Shown here piece after piece: positions 1 to 8,348 of a stretch of DNA of 64,000 nt. The notes beneath the pieces were generated by a model that had not been told where the DNA came from, made no database searches, and saw only the letters and a program-made list of their open reading frames with translations. This DNA comes from Paraburkholderia ultramafica (lineage in GTDB: Bacteria; Pseudomonadota; Gammaproteobacteria; Burkholderiales; Burkholderiaceae). Location: NCBI RefSeq assembly GCF_902859915.1, contig NZ_CADIKK010000020.1, forward strand, positions 62,001-126,000, written 5' to 3'. Each line of letters starts with the position of its first letter. Positions within the stretch are counted from its first letter, which is position 1. Position numbers and translations under genes: made by a program.

Positions 1-10
1 CGTTCGATGC

Positions 11-406
11 TTACTGCGGAATCACGGCGGTCGCCTCGATTTCGACCTTCGCTTCGTCTTCCATGAGTGCGACGACCTGCACCGCGCTCATCGCGATGTC
101 GTAGTTGCCGATCAACTCGCGAAACGCGCGGCCGATATCCTTCAGCGACGCGATGTATTCGCGTTTGTCGGTGACGTACCACGTCATCCGCACCAGATGC
201 TCGGGCTTGCCGCCCGCTTCGTGCAGCACGGCCACCACGTTCTTGAGCGCCTGGATGGCTTGCGCGGCGAAGTCGGTGGTCTGGAACTGCGCCTGTTCGT
301 CCCAGCCGATCTGGCCGGCGATGAACACCTGCGTGCCGCTGGCCGCGACGCCGTTCGCGTAGCCGCGCGGTTTGATCCAGCCGGCGGGAAGGAGAGCTGT
401 TTTCAT
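11..406 (-). CDS. RidA/YjgF-family protein, last visible gene of the CoA-aromatic operon
   Basis: The 131-aa product has the length and core of the RidA (YjgF/UK114) family: FIAGQIGWD near residue 30, a helix rich in Ala/Val (QAIQALKNVVAVLHEAG), and the terminal VEIEATAVIP strand. In canonical RidA a conserved Arg in a 'PARSCVEV'-like stretch holds the carboxylate of the imine substrate; here the matching stretch reads AMSAVQVV, so that Arg is Met. The protein is therefore probably not a standard 2-iminobutanoate deaminase. Its ATG overlaps the stop of the thioesterase gene, so it is the distal part of the operon that starts at 6624. In a 2-aminobenzoyl-CoA pathway it could help hydrolyse an enamine or imine CoA-thioester; that role is inference. 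Confidence 0.88.
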   Translation of the reverse strand: MKTALLPAGWIKPRGYANGVAASGTQVFIAGQIGWDEQAQFQTTDFAAQAIQALKNVVAVLHEAGGKPEHLVRMTWYVTDKREYIASLKDIGRAFRELIGNYDIAMSAVQVVALMEDEAKVEIEATAVIPQ

Positions 407-846
407 GAGCGATGCGCCTCGATGGATTCAGGTTGGGGGGCAAACGTCGCGAGCGCGCTCGCGATGTCGGCGGGAATGTCGATGGATTTGCCGCTTTCGA
501 ACGACGTGGTCACGAGCACCTGCTTTGCGCGAAAGCGGGTTTCGCCGCCGCAATGGCCGACGATCTCGAGGCTGATCGAGCGCCGGCCGATCGCGTTCAC
601 ATGGAGCGTCAGCATGATCGTTTCGCCCATCTGGCTCGGCCGCGCAAACTCGCAGTCGAGTTTGACGATCGGCAAGCCGCACCGGCGTTGCGCGATCATC
701 TGCGCATAGTCGACGTGCAAACCTTCGTTGAACCAGTCTTCGACCAGCGCGTTGGTCATCACCAGATATTGCGGAAAGAACACAATGCCCGCCGGATCGC
801 AGTGCGAGAAGCGGATGCGCACGGGGCGTTCGAAGACCGTGTTCAT
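403..846 (-). CDS. Acyl-CoA thioesterase, 4-hydroxybenzoyl-CoA thioesterase (hot-dog) family
   Basis: The 147-aa protein is a single hot-dog domain. The N-terminal SHCDPAGIVFFPQYL segment is the signature of the 4HBT type, in which the Asp after Cys acts in thioester hydrolysis. The ATG at 846 overlaps the stop of the upstream acyl-CoA dehydrogenase and its own stop overlaps the RidA start, so translation is coupled. The substrate is probably an aromatic or ring-derived CoA ester made by the same operon. In a salicylate-to-gentisate route it would release gentisate from gentisyl-CoA; in an anthranilate route it may act as a CoA-recycling housekeeper. The family assignment is firm, the substrate is not. 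Confidence 0.9.
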   Translation of the reverse strand: MNTVFERPVRIRFSHCDPAGIVFFPQYLVMTNALVEDWFNEGLHVDYAQMIAQRRCGLPIVKLDCEFARPSQMGETIMLTLHVNAIGRRSISLEIVGHCGGETRFRAKQVLVTTSFESGKSIDIPADIASALATFAPQPESIEAHRS

Positions 847-2045
847 TAGTGATGCTCTCCGGCAGCAGCATGCGCTTTCAACAGATCGCGGCCGATGATC
901 AACTGCTGCACTTCGGTCGCGCCTTCGTAAATGCGCAGCGCACGAATCTCGCGGTACAGCATCTCGACGGCGGTGCCGCTTTGCACACCCATGCCGCCAA
1001 AGAGCTGCACGGCGGCGTCGATCACCTGTTGCGCGCCTTCGCTCGCGTGCCACTTCGCCATTGCCGCTTCGCGCGTGACGCTTTCGCCTTGATCGCGCAG
1101 CCACGCGGCGCGATAGACCAGCAACGCGCTGCTGTCGATGGTCAACGCCATCTGCGCGAGCTTCGCCTGCGTGAGTTGGAAATCGCCGAGCGTCTGCCCG
1201 AACATCTTGCGCGACGCTGCCCGTGCGATACCCTCGGCCATTGCATGACGCGCGAACCCGAGCGATGCAGCCGCCACCGACGTGCGGAAAATATCCAGCG
1301 TGCGCATTGCGAGCTTGAAGCCTTCGCCGGGCGCGCCGAGCATCTGGCTGCGCGGCACGCGTGCGCCGGAAAAATGCAGACGGGCGAGCGGATGCGGCGC
1401 GATCACGTCGATGCGTTCGGCGATCTCGAGCCCCGACGTATCGGCATCGACAATGAATGCACTGATGCCGCGTGCGCCCGGCGCTTCGCCGGTTCTCGCG
1501 AACACCACGTAGAAATCGGCGATGCCGCCGTTGGAGATCCACGTCTTGTCGCCGTCGAGCACGTACGCGTCGCCGTCTGCGCGGGCCGACAGCGCCATCG
1601 CGGCGACGTCCGAGCCCGCTTCCGGTTCCGACAGCGCGAACGCGGCGAGCGCCGTGCCGTTGGCGACGCGCGGCAAATAACGCGTCTTTTGCTCATGCGT
1701 GCCACCGAGCGAGATCGCGCCTGAGCCGAGGCCCTGCATGGCCAGCGCGAAATCCGCGAGGCCCGAATGCCTGGCGAGCGTTTCTCGCAGTAGACACACG
1801 GCGCGCGTGTCGATCGTGTCGCCGTGACCGCCGTACGCGACGCCGCCGACGCCGTATTTCAGCCAGCCCGCCGTACCGAGTTCGCGCACCAGTTGGCGGC
1901 AGGTTGCGTCGACGTCCGTGTGTGCTGCATGCGAGAGATTCGCGCGGCACCATGCTTCGATACCGGCGGCCAGTTCGCGATGACGCGGCTCGAAGAACGG
2001 CCACGCCAGCGCGCTGTGCAAATCCATTTGATTGTCAGCGCTCAA
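846..2045 (-). CDS. Acyl-CoA dehydrogenase family protein
   Basis: The 399-aa protein has full family length. The FAD/substrate loop FALSEPEAGSDVAAMAL, the ISNGGIADFYVVFART strand and the C-terminal IYEGATEVQQLIIGRDLL are visible; the Glu of the IYEGATE motif is at the usual catalytic-base position. The reading frame opens with TTG at 2045, preceded by GGGAGA at good distance; an ATG at 2027 is the alternative but lacks a ribosome site. The gene lies 1 nt from the enoyl-CoA hydratase stop. It presumably oxidises or reduces an alicyclic CoA thioester formed after ring dearomatisation; which bond is affected cannot be read from sequence. Confidence 0.92.
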   Translation of the reverse strand: MSADNQMDLHSALAWPFFEPRHRELAAGIEAWCRANLSHAAHTDVDATCRQLVRELGTAGWLKYGVGGVAYGGHGDTIDTRAVCLLRETLARHSGLADFALAMQGLGSGAISLGGTHEQKTRYLPRVANGTALAAFALSEPEAGSDVAAMALSARADGDAYVLDGDKTWISNGGIADFYVVFARTGEAPGARGISAFIVDADTSGLEIAERIDVIAPHPLARLHFSGARVPRSQMLGAPGEGFKLAMRTLDIFRTSVAAASLGFARHAMAEGIARAASRKMFGQTLGDFQLTQAKLAQMALTIDSSALLVYRAAWLRDQGESVTREAAMAKWHASEGAQQVIDAAVQLFGGMGVQSGTAVEMLYREIRALRIYEGATEVQQLIIGRDLLKAHAAAGEHH

Positions 2046-2046
2046 C

Positions 2047-2898
2047 TTAGTCTCCCTCGAACACCGGACGCGACTTCGCGGCGAACGCGCTGTACGCGCG
2101 CTCGAAATCGCGTGTGCTCATGCAGATCGCCTGAGCCTGCGCTTCCGATTCGATCGCTTCGTCGATGCTCATGCTCCATTCCTGGTGCAGCATCTTCTTC
2201 GTGATGCCGTGCGCGAAAGTCGGACCGGCGACGAGATCGGCGGCGAGCTTCTGCGCTTCATCGACGAGCGCGGCCGGATCGCACAGCCGGTTATAGAACC
2301 CCCACGCGTGGCCCTCGTCGCCGCTCGCCGAGCGGCCGGTGTAGAGCAATTCGGCGGCGCGTCCCTGGCCGATGATGCGCGGCAGGATTGCGCAAGCGCC
2401 CATGTCGCAGCCCGCGAGACCGACCCGCGAGAACAGGAAGGCGAGCTTGCTGCGCGTGGTGCCGAGGCGCATGTCGGAGGCCATCGCGAGAATCGCGCCC
2501 GCGCCGGCGCAGACGCCGTCGACTGCCGCGATCACCGGTTGCGGGCAATCGCGCATCGCTTTGACGAGATCGCCGGTCATGCGCGTGAAGAGCAGCAGCT
2601 CCGGCATCGGCAGATCGATCAGCGGCGCGATGATGTCGTGCACGTCGCCGCCGGAACAGAAGTTCTCGCCCGCGCCGTGGATCACGACCGCCTTGACGTC
2701 GGTCGCATAGGCCAGTTGCCGGAACAGATCACGCAGTTCCGCATACGATTCGAAGGTCAGCGGGTTCTTGCGCTCCGGGCGGTTCAGCGTGATCGTCGCG
2801 ACCTTCTTGGTCACCGACCACCCGAAGTGCCGCGCTTCATATCCGGCGAGCGTGAGGCGGTTGCCGGCCAGCAGCGCGTCGGCGTTGGATCGTGTCAT
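2047..2898 (-). CDS. Enoyl-CoA hydratase/isomerase family protein
   Basis: The 283-aa crotonase-fold protein has LNRPERKNPLTF, the oxyanion-hole segment NFCSGGDVHDII and the second hole strand AAVDGVCAGAGAILAMASD. The acidic residue expected in the LAGCDMGACAILPRIIG segment is Asp, so the active site differs from the classic two-Glu hydratase and could favour isomerase or ring-opening chemistry. It sits between the MarR gene (26-bp gap) and the acyl-CoA dehydrogenase. In 2-aminobenzoyl-CoA-type clusters a crotonase-fold enzyme is expected to act on the non-aromatic CoA ester. Family certain; reaction inferred. Confidence 0.92.
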   Translation of the reverse strand: MTRSNADALLAGNRLTLAGYEARHFGWSVTKKVATITLNRPERKNPLTFESYAELRDLFRQLAYATDVKAVVIHGAGENFCSGGDVHDIIAPLIDLPMPELLLFTRMTGDLVKAMRDCPQPVIAAVDGVCAGAGAILAMASDMRLGTTRSKLAFLFSRVGLAGCDMGACAILPRIIGQGRAAELLYTGRSASGDEGHAWGFYNRLCDPAALVDEAQKLAADLVAGPTFAHGITKKMLHQEWSMSIDEAIESEAQAQAICMSTRDFERAYSAFAAKSRPVFEGD

Positions 2899-2924
2899 GG
2901 GTGTCTCCTGCGGTTCGATGCGCT

Positions 2925-3485
2925 TCAGTCTTTCAGACTGTCGAGCAGATGTTGCTTGAGTTTGCCGAGGCGTTGGTGCGTGCGCGACTTTTCATCGAGG
3001 TTCAAGCCGCCGAACAGTTCGACGACCCATTGCTCGTGCGCGACCGCCATCTTGTCGAACGCCTGGCGGCCAGCGGGAGTCAGGCACACGCTGATCGAAC
3101 GGCGGTCGTTCGGATCGGTGTCGCGCGAGACCAGTCCTTCTTTTTCGAGCTGATCCGTAATGCCGGTGATGTTGCCGCCGGTCACCATCAGACGGCGTGA
3201 CAGCTCGGTCATCTTCAGGCCTTCCGGGTGGCGCTCGAGCTGCGCCATCAGATCGAAACGCGGCAGCGTCGTGTCGAATTCGTTGCGCAGACGCTTGCGT
3301 AGCTCGGCCTGCACGAGGTTGGTGGTGGTCAGCATGCGCAGCCACAGACGCAGACCCATGTGGCTGTCCACGCCCGTGCTCATTTCGAGGTCCACGACGT
3401 TCTCCGCGGGTTTGGCGACGCCTTTGCGCTGCGGTTTCGTTTCACCTGCCGCGGCGGGCTTCTTGATGTTGGATGACTTGGTCAC
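2925..3485 (-). CDS. MarR-family transcriptional regulator of the CoA-aromatic operon
   Basis: The 186-aa protein carries a winged helix: LPRFDLMAQLERHPEG, MTELSRRLMVTGGNITGITD (recognition helix) and the wing DPNDRRSISVCLTPAG. It has a Lys/Ala-rich N-terminal extension of about 35 residues before the domain. I chose the GTG at 3485 because it overlaps the stop of the upstream SDR gene; an internal ATG about 38 codons later would remove the extension. Being inside the operon, it probably autoregulates and responds to an aromatic-CoA ligand, as MarR proteins of CoA-dependent aromatic pathways commonly do. The inverted repeat at 6670-6690 is a candidate operator. Confidence 0.9.
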   Translation of the reverse strand: MTKSSNIKKPAAAGETKPQRKGVAKPAENVVDLEMSTGVDSHMGLRLWLRMLTTTNLVQAELRKRLRNEFDTTLPRFDLMAQLERHPEGLKMTELSRRLMVTGGNITGITDQLEKEGLVSRDTDPNDRRSISVCLTPAGRQAFDKMAVAHEQWVVELFGGLNLDEKSRTHQRLGKLKQHLLDSLKD

Positions 3486-4255
3486 ATCACTTCTCCACCA
3501 GAGATGGAAACGGATTGCCCCGTGATGGCATCCGAGCCGGGTTGGCACAGCCACAGCACGCTGTTTGCGACCTGCTCGGGACTCACGAAGCGATGTTGAG
3601 GATTGGAGCGCAGCAAGGTTTCGCGCGCCTGCTGTTCGGTGCGCGAGGTCTTGCTGGTGATCTGTTCGAGCGATGCGTGCAGCAGTTCGGTTTCCGTGTA
3701 GCCTGGGCAGACGGCGTTGACCGTGATGCCTTTCGTCGCGACTTCGAGTGCGAGCGAGCGCGTGAGACCGATCACGCCGTGCTTCGCGGCGCAGTAGGCG
3801 GCGACGTACGCGTAGCCGATTTGCCCCGCCGTGCTGGCAACATTGACGATGCGGCCGCGACCGCGGTCGAGCATGCCGGGCAACGCCGCGCGCGTGCCGA
3901 GAAACACGCCGGTGAGGTTCACGTCCAGCATGCGCTGCCATAGCGCGAGGTCGGTGTGCGTGAACGGTGCGGCTTGCGCCTGGCCCGCGTTGTTGACGAG
4001 GATATCCACGGCGCCGGCCTGACTGAACGCATTCGCAACCGACTCTTCCTGCGTCACGTCCATGCCGATGCACGCAACGTCGCCCAGCGTTCGGCATTTT
4101 TCCGCCTGCATGTCGAGCCGCTGCACGTTGCGGCCCATCAAGGTGACGCGTGCGCCGGCACGCAGCAGCGCTTCCGCGACCGCCGCGCCGATGCCGCTGC
4201 CACCGCCGGTGACGACGGCGTGCTGTCCCGCGAGCGGGGAGTCAGGCGTATTCAC
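3482..4255 (-). CDS. SDR-family oxidoreductase (3-hydroxyacyl-CoA dehydrogenase type)
   Basis: The 257-aa product has all short-chain dehydrogenase landmarks: VVTGGGSGIGAAVAEALL near the N-terminus for nucleotide binding, DILVNNAGQAQ, INVAST-like NVASTAGQ for the Ser, and YCAAKHG for the Tyr-Lys pair, followed by VCPGYTETELL. Start is GTG at 4255, overlapping the stop of the monooxygenase gene; longer readings into that gene are not credible. In this operon it most likely oxidises a 3-hydroxyacyl-CoA intermediate produced by the enoyl-CoA hydratase. Its stop overlaps the start of marR. Confidence 0.92.
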   Translation of the reverse strand: MNTPDSPLAGQHAVVTGGGSGIGAAVAEALLRAGARVTLMGRNVQRLDMQAEKCRTLGDVACIGMDVTQEESVANAFSQAGAVDILVNNAGQAQAAPFTHTDLALWQRMLDVNLTGVFLGTRAALPGMLDRGRGRIVNVASTAGQIGYAYVAAYCAAKHGVIGLTRSLALEVATKGITVNAVCPGYTETELLHASLEQITSKTSRTEQQARETLLRSNPQHRFVSPEQVANSVLWLCQPGSDAITGQSVSISGGEVM

Positions 4256-6624
4256 GTGGTTCCTTCCGCGCGTTGTGCGCGTTCTTGCGCCGACAGACCG
4301 GCATTCGCGGCCGCCTGCGCGCGCTCGCGTTCCAGGTTGCGTTCGAGCTGCGACTTCGCGGCGATATAGGGCTTCGGCCACGCGACATCGAAGTAGCCGA
4401 TCTTCGCCGCTTCGTTCAAGGTCCACGACGGATTAGCCAGATGCGGACGTGCAATCGCGCACAGATCGGCGCGGCCCGCGGCGATGATGCTGTTCACGTG
4501 ATCCGCTTCCGAAATCGCGCCGACCGCGATCGTCGCGATGCCGGCTTCGTTGCGCACGCGATCGGCAAACGGCGTCTGGAACATGCGGCCGTACACCGGC
4601 TTTTCGTCCTTGCTGACCTGTCCCGACGACACGTCGATCATGTCGGCGCCGGCTGCCTTGAAGGCGCGGGCGATCTTCACGGCGTCATCCGGCGTCGTGC
4701 CGCCTTCGACCCAGTCGTTCGCCGAGATACGTACGGAAATCGGCTTGTCTTGCGGCCAGACTGCGCGGATCGCGTTGAAGACCTGCAACGGATAGCGCAA
4801 CCGGTTTTCCAGCGAACCGCCGTATTCGTCGGTGCGATGGTTGGTCAGCGGTGACAGGAAGCTCGACAGGAAATAGCCGTGTGCGCAGTGCAGTTCGAGC
4901 CAGTCGAAACCGGCTTCGATCGACATCCGTGTGGCGTTGACGAATTGCGCTTCGATTTCGCGCAGCTCTTCATGAGTGGCTTCGCGTGAATGCTGGCTGA
5001 CGCCGCGCAGATACTGTTGCGGCGATGCCGAGACGAGCGGCCAGTTGCCTTCGGCGAGCGGTTGATCGATGCCTTCCCATGAGACGCGTGTCGAACCCTT
5101 GGCGCCGGAATGGCCGAGCTGAATGCCGATCTTCGCATCCGACTGGCGATGCACGAGATCGACGATCCGCTTCCACGCGCGGAGATGTTCGGGTGCATAC
5201 ATGCCGGGACATGCGGGCGTGATGCGCGCTTCGGGCGACACGCAGGTCATTTCCGTCATGACCAGCGCGGCGCCGCCCATTGCGCGGGCGCCGAGATGCA
5301 TCAGATGATAGTCGCCGGCGATGCCATCGACAGCCGAGTATTGCGCCATCGGCGAGACCACCACGCGGTTCTTCAGCGTGACGCCGCGTAACGTGAACGG
5401 CGTGAACATCGGCGGGACGGAGTGCTTGTCCGGCGCGCGCTCGACGCCCGAGCGCCGGGCCAGCCAGTCTTCGAAGCCCGACAGATAGCGCGCGTCGCGC
5501 TCGCGCAGATTTTCGTGCGAGATGCGCTGCGAGCGCGTGAGCAGCGAATACGCGAACTGTTGCGGCTCGAACGACGTATAGCGGTCGACGTTTTCGAACC
5601 ACTCCGTTGAATTGCGCGCGGCGTTCTGGATGCGCAAGACGTCGATGCTGCGCACCTCGGTGTAGTGCTTCAGCGCGGCGGGCAAATCGCCGGGATGGGC
5701 GCCGATGCTGTTGGCGAGTTCGATCGCGTCTTCGAGCGCGAGCTTGGTGCCCGAGCCGATCGAGAAGTGGGCGGTATGCGCGGCGTCGCCCATCAGCACG
5801 ACTGGCGTTTGCGAGCCGTTGGCGTTGCGGCGCCAATGCACCCATTCACCATTGACGACGCGCGGGAAACGAATCCACTGCGACGAGCCGCGCAAGTGCG
5901 CGGCGTTCGACAGCAACGCATTGCTGTCCAGATACTTCGCAAACAGCTTTTCGCAGAAGGCGATGCTGTCTTCCTTGCTCATCTCGTCGAGACCGGCGGC
6001 GCGCCATACGCGCTCGGGTGTCTCGACGATGAACGTGGACGTCTGATCGTCGAAACGGTAGGCATGCGCCTGGAACCAGCCGAATTCGGTTTCTTCGAAC
6101 GCGAAGGTGAACGCGTCGAAAAGCTTTTTGGTGCCGAGCCAGACGAAGCGGCAGTCGCGCGTGTCGATGTCCGGGTGATAGGTGTCCGTGTACTTTTGCC
6201 GGATCGCGCTGTTCAAGCCGTCGCAGGCAATGATCAGGTCGGCTTCGTAGACGCTGTCGTCGGTTACCTGGGTTTCGAAGACCAGCTTGACGCCGAGTTC
6301 TTCGCAGCGTGCCTGCAGGATATTCAGCAGCCGCTTACGACCGATGCCGCAGAAGCCGTGTCCCGACGAGCGGATTTGCTGGCCACGGAAGTTGATCTCG
6401 ATGTCGTCCCAGTGGTTGAACGCGTCGAGGATCGCGTCCGCGCTGGGGGCGTCGGCGGCGCGCAGATTGCCGAGCGTCTGGTCGGAGAACACGACGCCCC
6501 AGCCGAAAGTGTCATAGGGACGGTTGCGTTCGACGACCGTGACTTCGTTTTCGGGGTTGCGGGATTTCATCAACAGACCGAAATACAACCCGGCCGGGCC
6601 GCCGCCGATACAGACAATGCGCAT
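4252..6624 (-). CDS. Bifunctional aryl-CoA flavin monooxygenase / Old Yellow Enzyme-type reductase
   Basis: The 790-aa protein is a fusion. Residues 1 to about 395 form a class A flavin monooxygenase: IVCIGGGPAGLYFGLLMK for FAD binding and VLMGDAAHTAHFSIGSGTKL for the second FAD motif. From about residue 405 onward is an Old Yellow Enzyme barrel: LKNRVVVSPMAQYS, IGIQLGHSGAKGS, the HCAHGYFLSSF active-site His pair and NHRTDEYGGSLENR. This architecture is known from 2-aminobenzoyl-CoA monooxygenase/reductase of Azoarcus evansii, which hydroxylates and then reduces the ring, and from proteins annotated as salicylyl-CoA 5-hydroxylase. It is the promoter-proximal gene of the operon. The neighbouring beta-oxidation-like genes favour the dearomatising role; I did not see the CoA ligase, which would lie left of the window. 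Confidence 0.93.
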   Translation of the reverse strand: MRIVCIGGGPAGLYFGLLMKSRNPENEVTVVERNRPYDTFGWGVVFSDQTLGNLRAADAPSADAILDAFNHWDDIEINFRGQQIRSSGHGFCGIGRKRLLNILQARCEELGVKLVFETQVTDDSVYEADLIIACDGLNSAIRQKYTDTYHPDIDTRDCRFVWLGTKKLFDAFTFAFEETEFGWFQAHAYRFDDQTSTFIVETPERVWRAAGLDEMSKEDSIAFCEKLFAKYLDSNALLSNAAHLRGSSQWIRFPRVVNGEWVHWRRNANGSQTPVVLMGDAAHTAHFSIGSGTKLALEDAIELANSIGAHPGDLPAALKHYTEVRSIDVLRIQNAARNSTEWFENVDRYTSFEPQQFAYSLLTRSQRISHENLRERDARYLSGFEDWLARRSGVERAPDKHSVPPMFTPFTLRGVTLKNRVVVSPMAQYSAVDGIAGDYHLMHLGARAMGGAALVMTEMTCVSPEARITPACPGMYAPEHLRAWKRIVDLVHRQSDAKIGIQLGHSGAKGSTRVSWEGIDQPLAEGNWPLVSASPQQYLRGVSQHSREATHEELREIEAQFVNATRMSIEAGFDWLELHCAHGYFLSSFLSPLTNHRTDEYGGSLENRLRYPLQVFNAIRAVWPQDKPISVRISANDWVEGGTTPDDAVKIARAFKAAGADMIDVSSGQVSKDEKPVYGRMFQTPFADRVRNEAGIATIAVGAISEADHVNSIIAAGRADLCAIARPHLANPSWTLNEAAKIGYFDVAWPKPYIAAKSQLERNLERERAQAAANAGLSAQERAQRAEGTT

Positions 6625-6660
6625 GCTTGTTCCCCCAATGTGGACTTTGCTGTTGAAGTT

Positions 6661-6690
6661 AATTTAGACCTTGATAGTTTAGGTGTCAAG
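6661..6690 (-). promoter_or_regulatory. Sigma-70 promoter with overlapping inverted repeat (candidate MarR operator)
   Basis: On the minus strand TTGACA (6684-6689) is followed after exactly 17 bp by TAAATT (6661-6666), a near-consensus promoter 37 bp ahead of the monooxygenase ATG. The arms CTTGA (6670-6674) and TCAAG (6686-6690) form an inverted repeat with an 11-bp spacer that covers the -35 box. Repression by a dimeric MarR protein bound here would be simple steric block. The promoter is read directly; the operator is inference. Confidence 0.65.
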
Positions 6691-6780
6691 TAAATTCGGA
6701 GGGAAGATGGATGCGTAGTTTCGGAGCAGGTGAAAGATGTCAGTCAATGTCCGCCGGCAGCGGCTTGCGCGGCCGGCGGG

Positions 6781-7173
6781 CTAACGGCCGATGAGCAATG
6801 CGACACAGAGGGCCACCCCGAACGCGTAGGTTCCCAACGCTCCGATAGCACGGGCCGGATTGGGCTTCGACATGGTGGGCCAGGCAAGCAGCGAAACCAC
6901 CAGGAGCAGCCGGCAGGCAGTTGCACCTGCCATGCACCAGAGCTGCCAGTGAGGCGGGTTCTGAGAGCCGAGGTACAGAAAAAGCACCGCGAAGAACGGA
7001 GCGTACTCGGCGGTATTACCGTGGGCACGAACCAGTTTGGTTAGCAGCCGGTCAGGCTCAGGCGCGTAGCCGCTCAGCAGGCCGGCGCGAAATCGCACGA
7101 CCGAGATGGTGAGTCCAAGTCCGAACAGGAGCAGACCGAGGACGCCGGTGCAGGCCAGTGCAATGCTGTTCAT
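6781..7173 (-). CDS. MAPEG-family integral membrane protein
   Basis: The 130-aa protein has four hydrophobic segments (about residues 5-25, 55-72, 80-98 and 108-128) and the FRAGLLSGYAPEPDRLLTKLVRAHGNTAEYAPFF-type loop (only the short motifs RAHGNTAEY and FLYLG are needed) of the MAPEG family in the YecN-like bacterial branch. MAPEG proteins are small membrane enzymes or transport-like proteins related to glutathione transferases; bacterial members rarely have a tested substrate. It stands alone, next to a decayed epoxide hydrolase, which may once have formed a xenobiotic-handling pair. Confidence 0.85.
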   Translation of the reverse strand: MNSIALACTGVLGLLLFGLGLTISVVRFRAGLLSGYAPEPDRLLTKLVRAHGNTAEYAPFFAVLFLYLGSQNPPHWQLWCMAGATACRLLLVVSLLAWPTMSKPNPARAIGALGTYAFGVALCVALLIGR

Positions 7174-7257
7174 TCCATACTCCTTGTCTGAAAGTGGAAA
7201 TCAGCGATTCGGCGACGCCTTGCGGGCGGCGGCACCGCGTCGTGCGCACCTTTGAGC

Positions 7258-7884
7258 TCAGCGCAGTGACCGGAAGCTCGTGCGAACCTCGTCCGAGAAA
7301 GCTTGTGGCTGCTCCCAGGCAGCAAAGTGTCCGCCTTTGGGGAGGCGGTTATAGTGAATCAGTTTCGGATAGGCCTTCTCTGTCCAGCTCTGCGGGGCGG
7401 CATAGATCTCATCCGGAAAGACGCTGACGGCCGCCGCGATGGCGACATGCTTCGGCGCAAAGAAGTTGAGCTTGTTTTCCCAATATAGCCGGGCCGAAGA
7501 GATTGCCGTGTTCGTGAGCCAATAGAGCGTGACGTTGTCAAGAATGTCGTCTCGTGAAAGACCTTCTGACTGCCCGTCAAAGACGCGCGCGATGAGCGCC
7601 TGACTGCTGGCGTCGTGGTCGAGCATCCAGGCGGCGAGGCCGATCGGCGAATCTTCGATTCCGTACAGCGTCTGCGGCCGGTTCGCCATCTCCAGCGCGT
7701 AGCCCAAGCCGTGCTTGTAGAAATAGTCGAGCTGATCGAACGCGTGCTTCTCGTCGGCGGAGAGCCCTGCCGGCGCCGGCGCGCCCACCTTGAGTGCCTC
7801 TGCAACGTTGTCCGGTATGGTAGCCGGCATGTTGGTGTGAATGCCGAGTGGAGCATTGCCGAGCTGCGAGCACAGGTGAAAGCC
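7258..7884 (-). pseudogene. Epoxide hydrolase, C-terminal remnant
   Basis: An open frame of 190 codons from the ATG at 7830 matches only the C-terminal half of microsomal-type epoxide hydrolases (about 400 aa). Visible are GLSADEKHAFDQLDYFYKHG, SPIGLAAWMLDHD, ARLYWENKLNFF and the catalytic-His segment GGHFAAWEQP. Homology continues in frame upstream of the ATG as GNAPLGIHTN up to a TAA at 7885-7887. The nucleophile Asp region and the N-terminal domain are absent, and the next gene begins 35 bp away. I call it a 5'-truncated, inactive gene. Confidence 0.8.
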
Positions 7885-7919
7885 TTACGACGCAGACAGC
7901 GCTGCGTCGCGCAACAGTA

Positions 7920-8348
7920 TCAGCGGGACTGCGCGTCGATTTGCTGCCGCAGACGCTTCTCCTCCTCCTGAAGCTCCGGCGTAAAAGCTTCACCGAAGTC
8001 GGCAGGTTCAAAAAAGGGCCGAATTTCGATCTCCGAGTCGCTTGTCATCGGATTCGGGCAGCGGCGTACCCATTCGATCGCTTCGTCCATCGATTGGACT
8101 TGCCAGATCCAGTACCCGGCGATCAGTTCCTTGGTTTCGGCAAACGGGCCGTCAACGACGGTTCGGTCCTTGCCGGAAAACTTTACGCGCACGCCCTTCG
8201 AGCTCGGTTTCAGTCCGTCGCCGCCCTGCATGATGCCGGCCTTGACCAACTCTTCGTTATATTTGCCCATTGCCGCGATGAGTTCCGTGCTCGGCATTTG
8301 CCCGGCCTCGGATTCGGGCGTTGCCTTGATGATGACCATCACTCGCAT
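7920..8348 (-). CDS. YciI/YCII-related (DGPF-domain) protein
   Basis: The 142-aa protein begins MRVMVIIKAT and contains the DGPFAETKELIAGYWIWQV block that defines the YCII-related DGPF domain, a small ferredoxin-like fold found beside ECF sigma factors and regulators. The ATG at 8348 is preceded by AGGAG at 7-nt distance, which decides the start over longer readings. The C-terminus is extended by a charged helix (ELQEEEKRLRQQIDAQ). Function is not established; no ECF sigma gene is adjacent here. Confidence 0.85.
   Translation of the reverse strand: MRVMVIIKATPESEAGQMPSTELIAAMGKYNEELVKAGIMQGGDGLKPSSKGVRVKFSGKDRTVVDGPFAETKELIAGYWIWQVQSMDEAIEWVRRCPNPMTSDSEIEIRPFFEPADFGEAFTPELQEEEKRLRQQIDAQSR

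Noticed and set aside
2032..3153. 373-codon plus frame across enoyl-CoA hydratase
   Set aside because: Antisense to certain genes; no family features.
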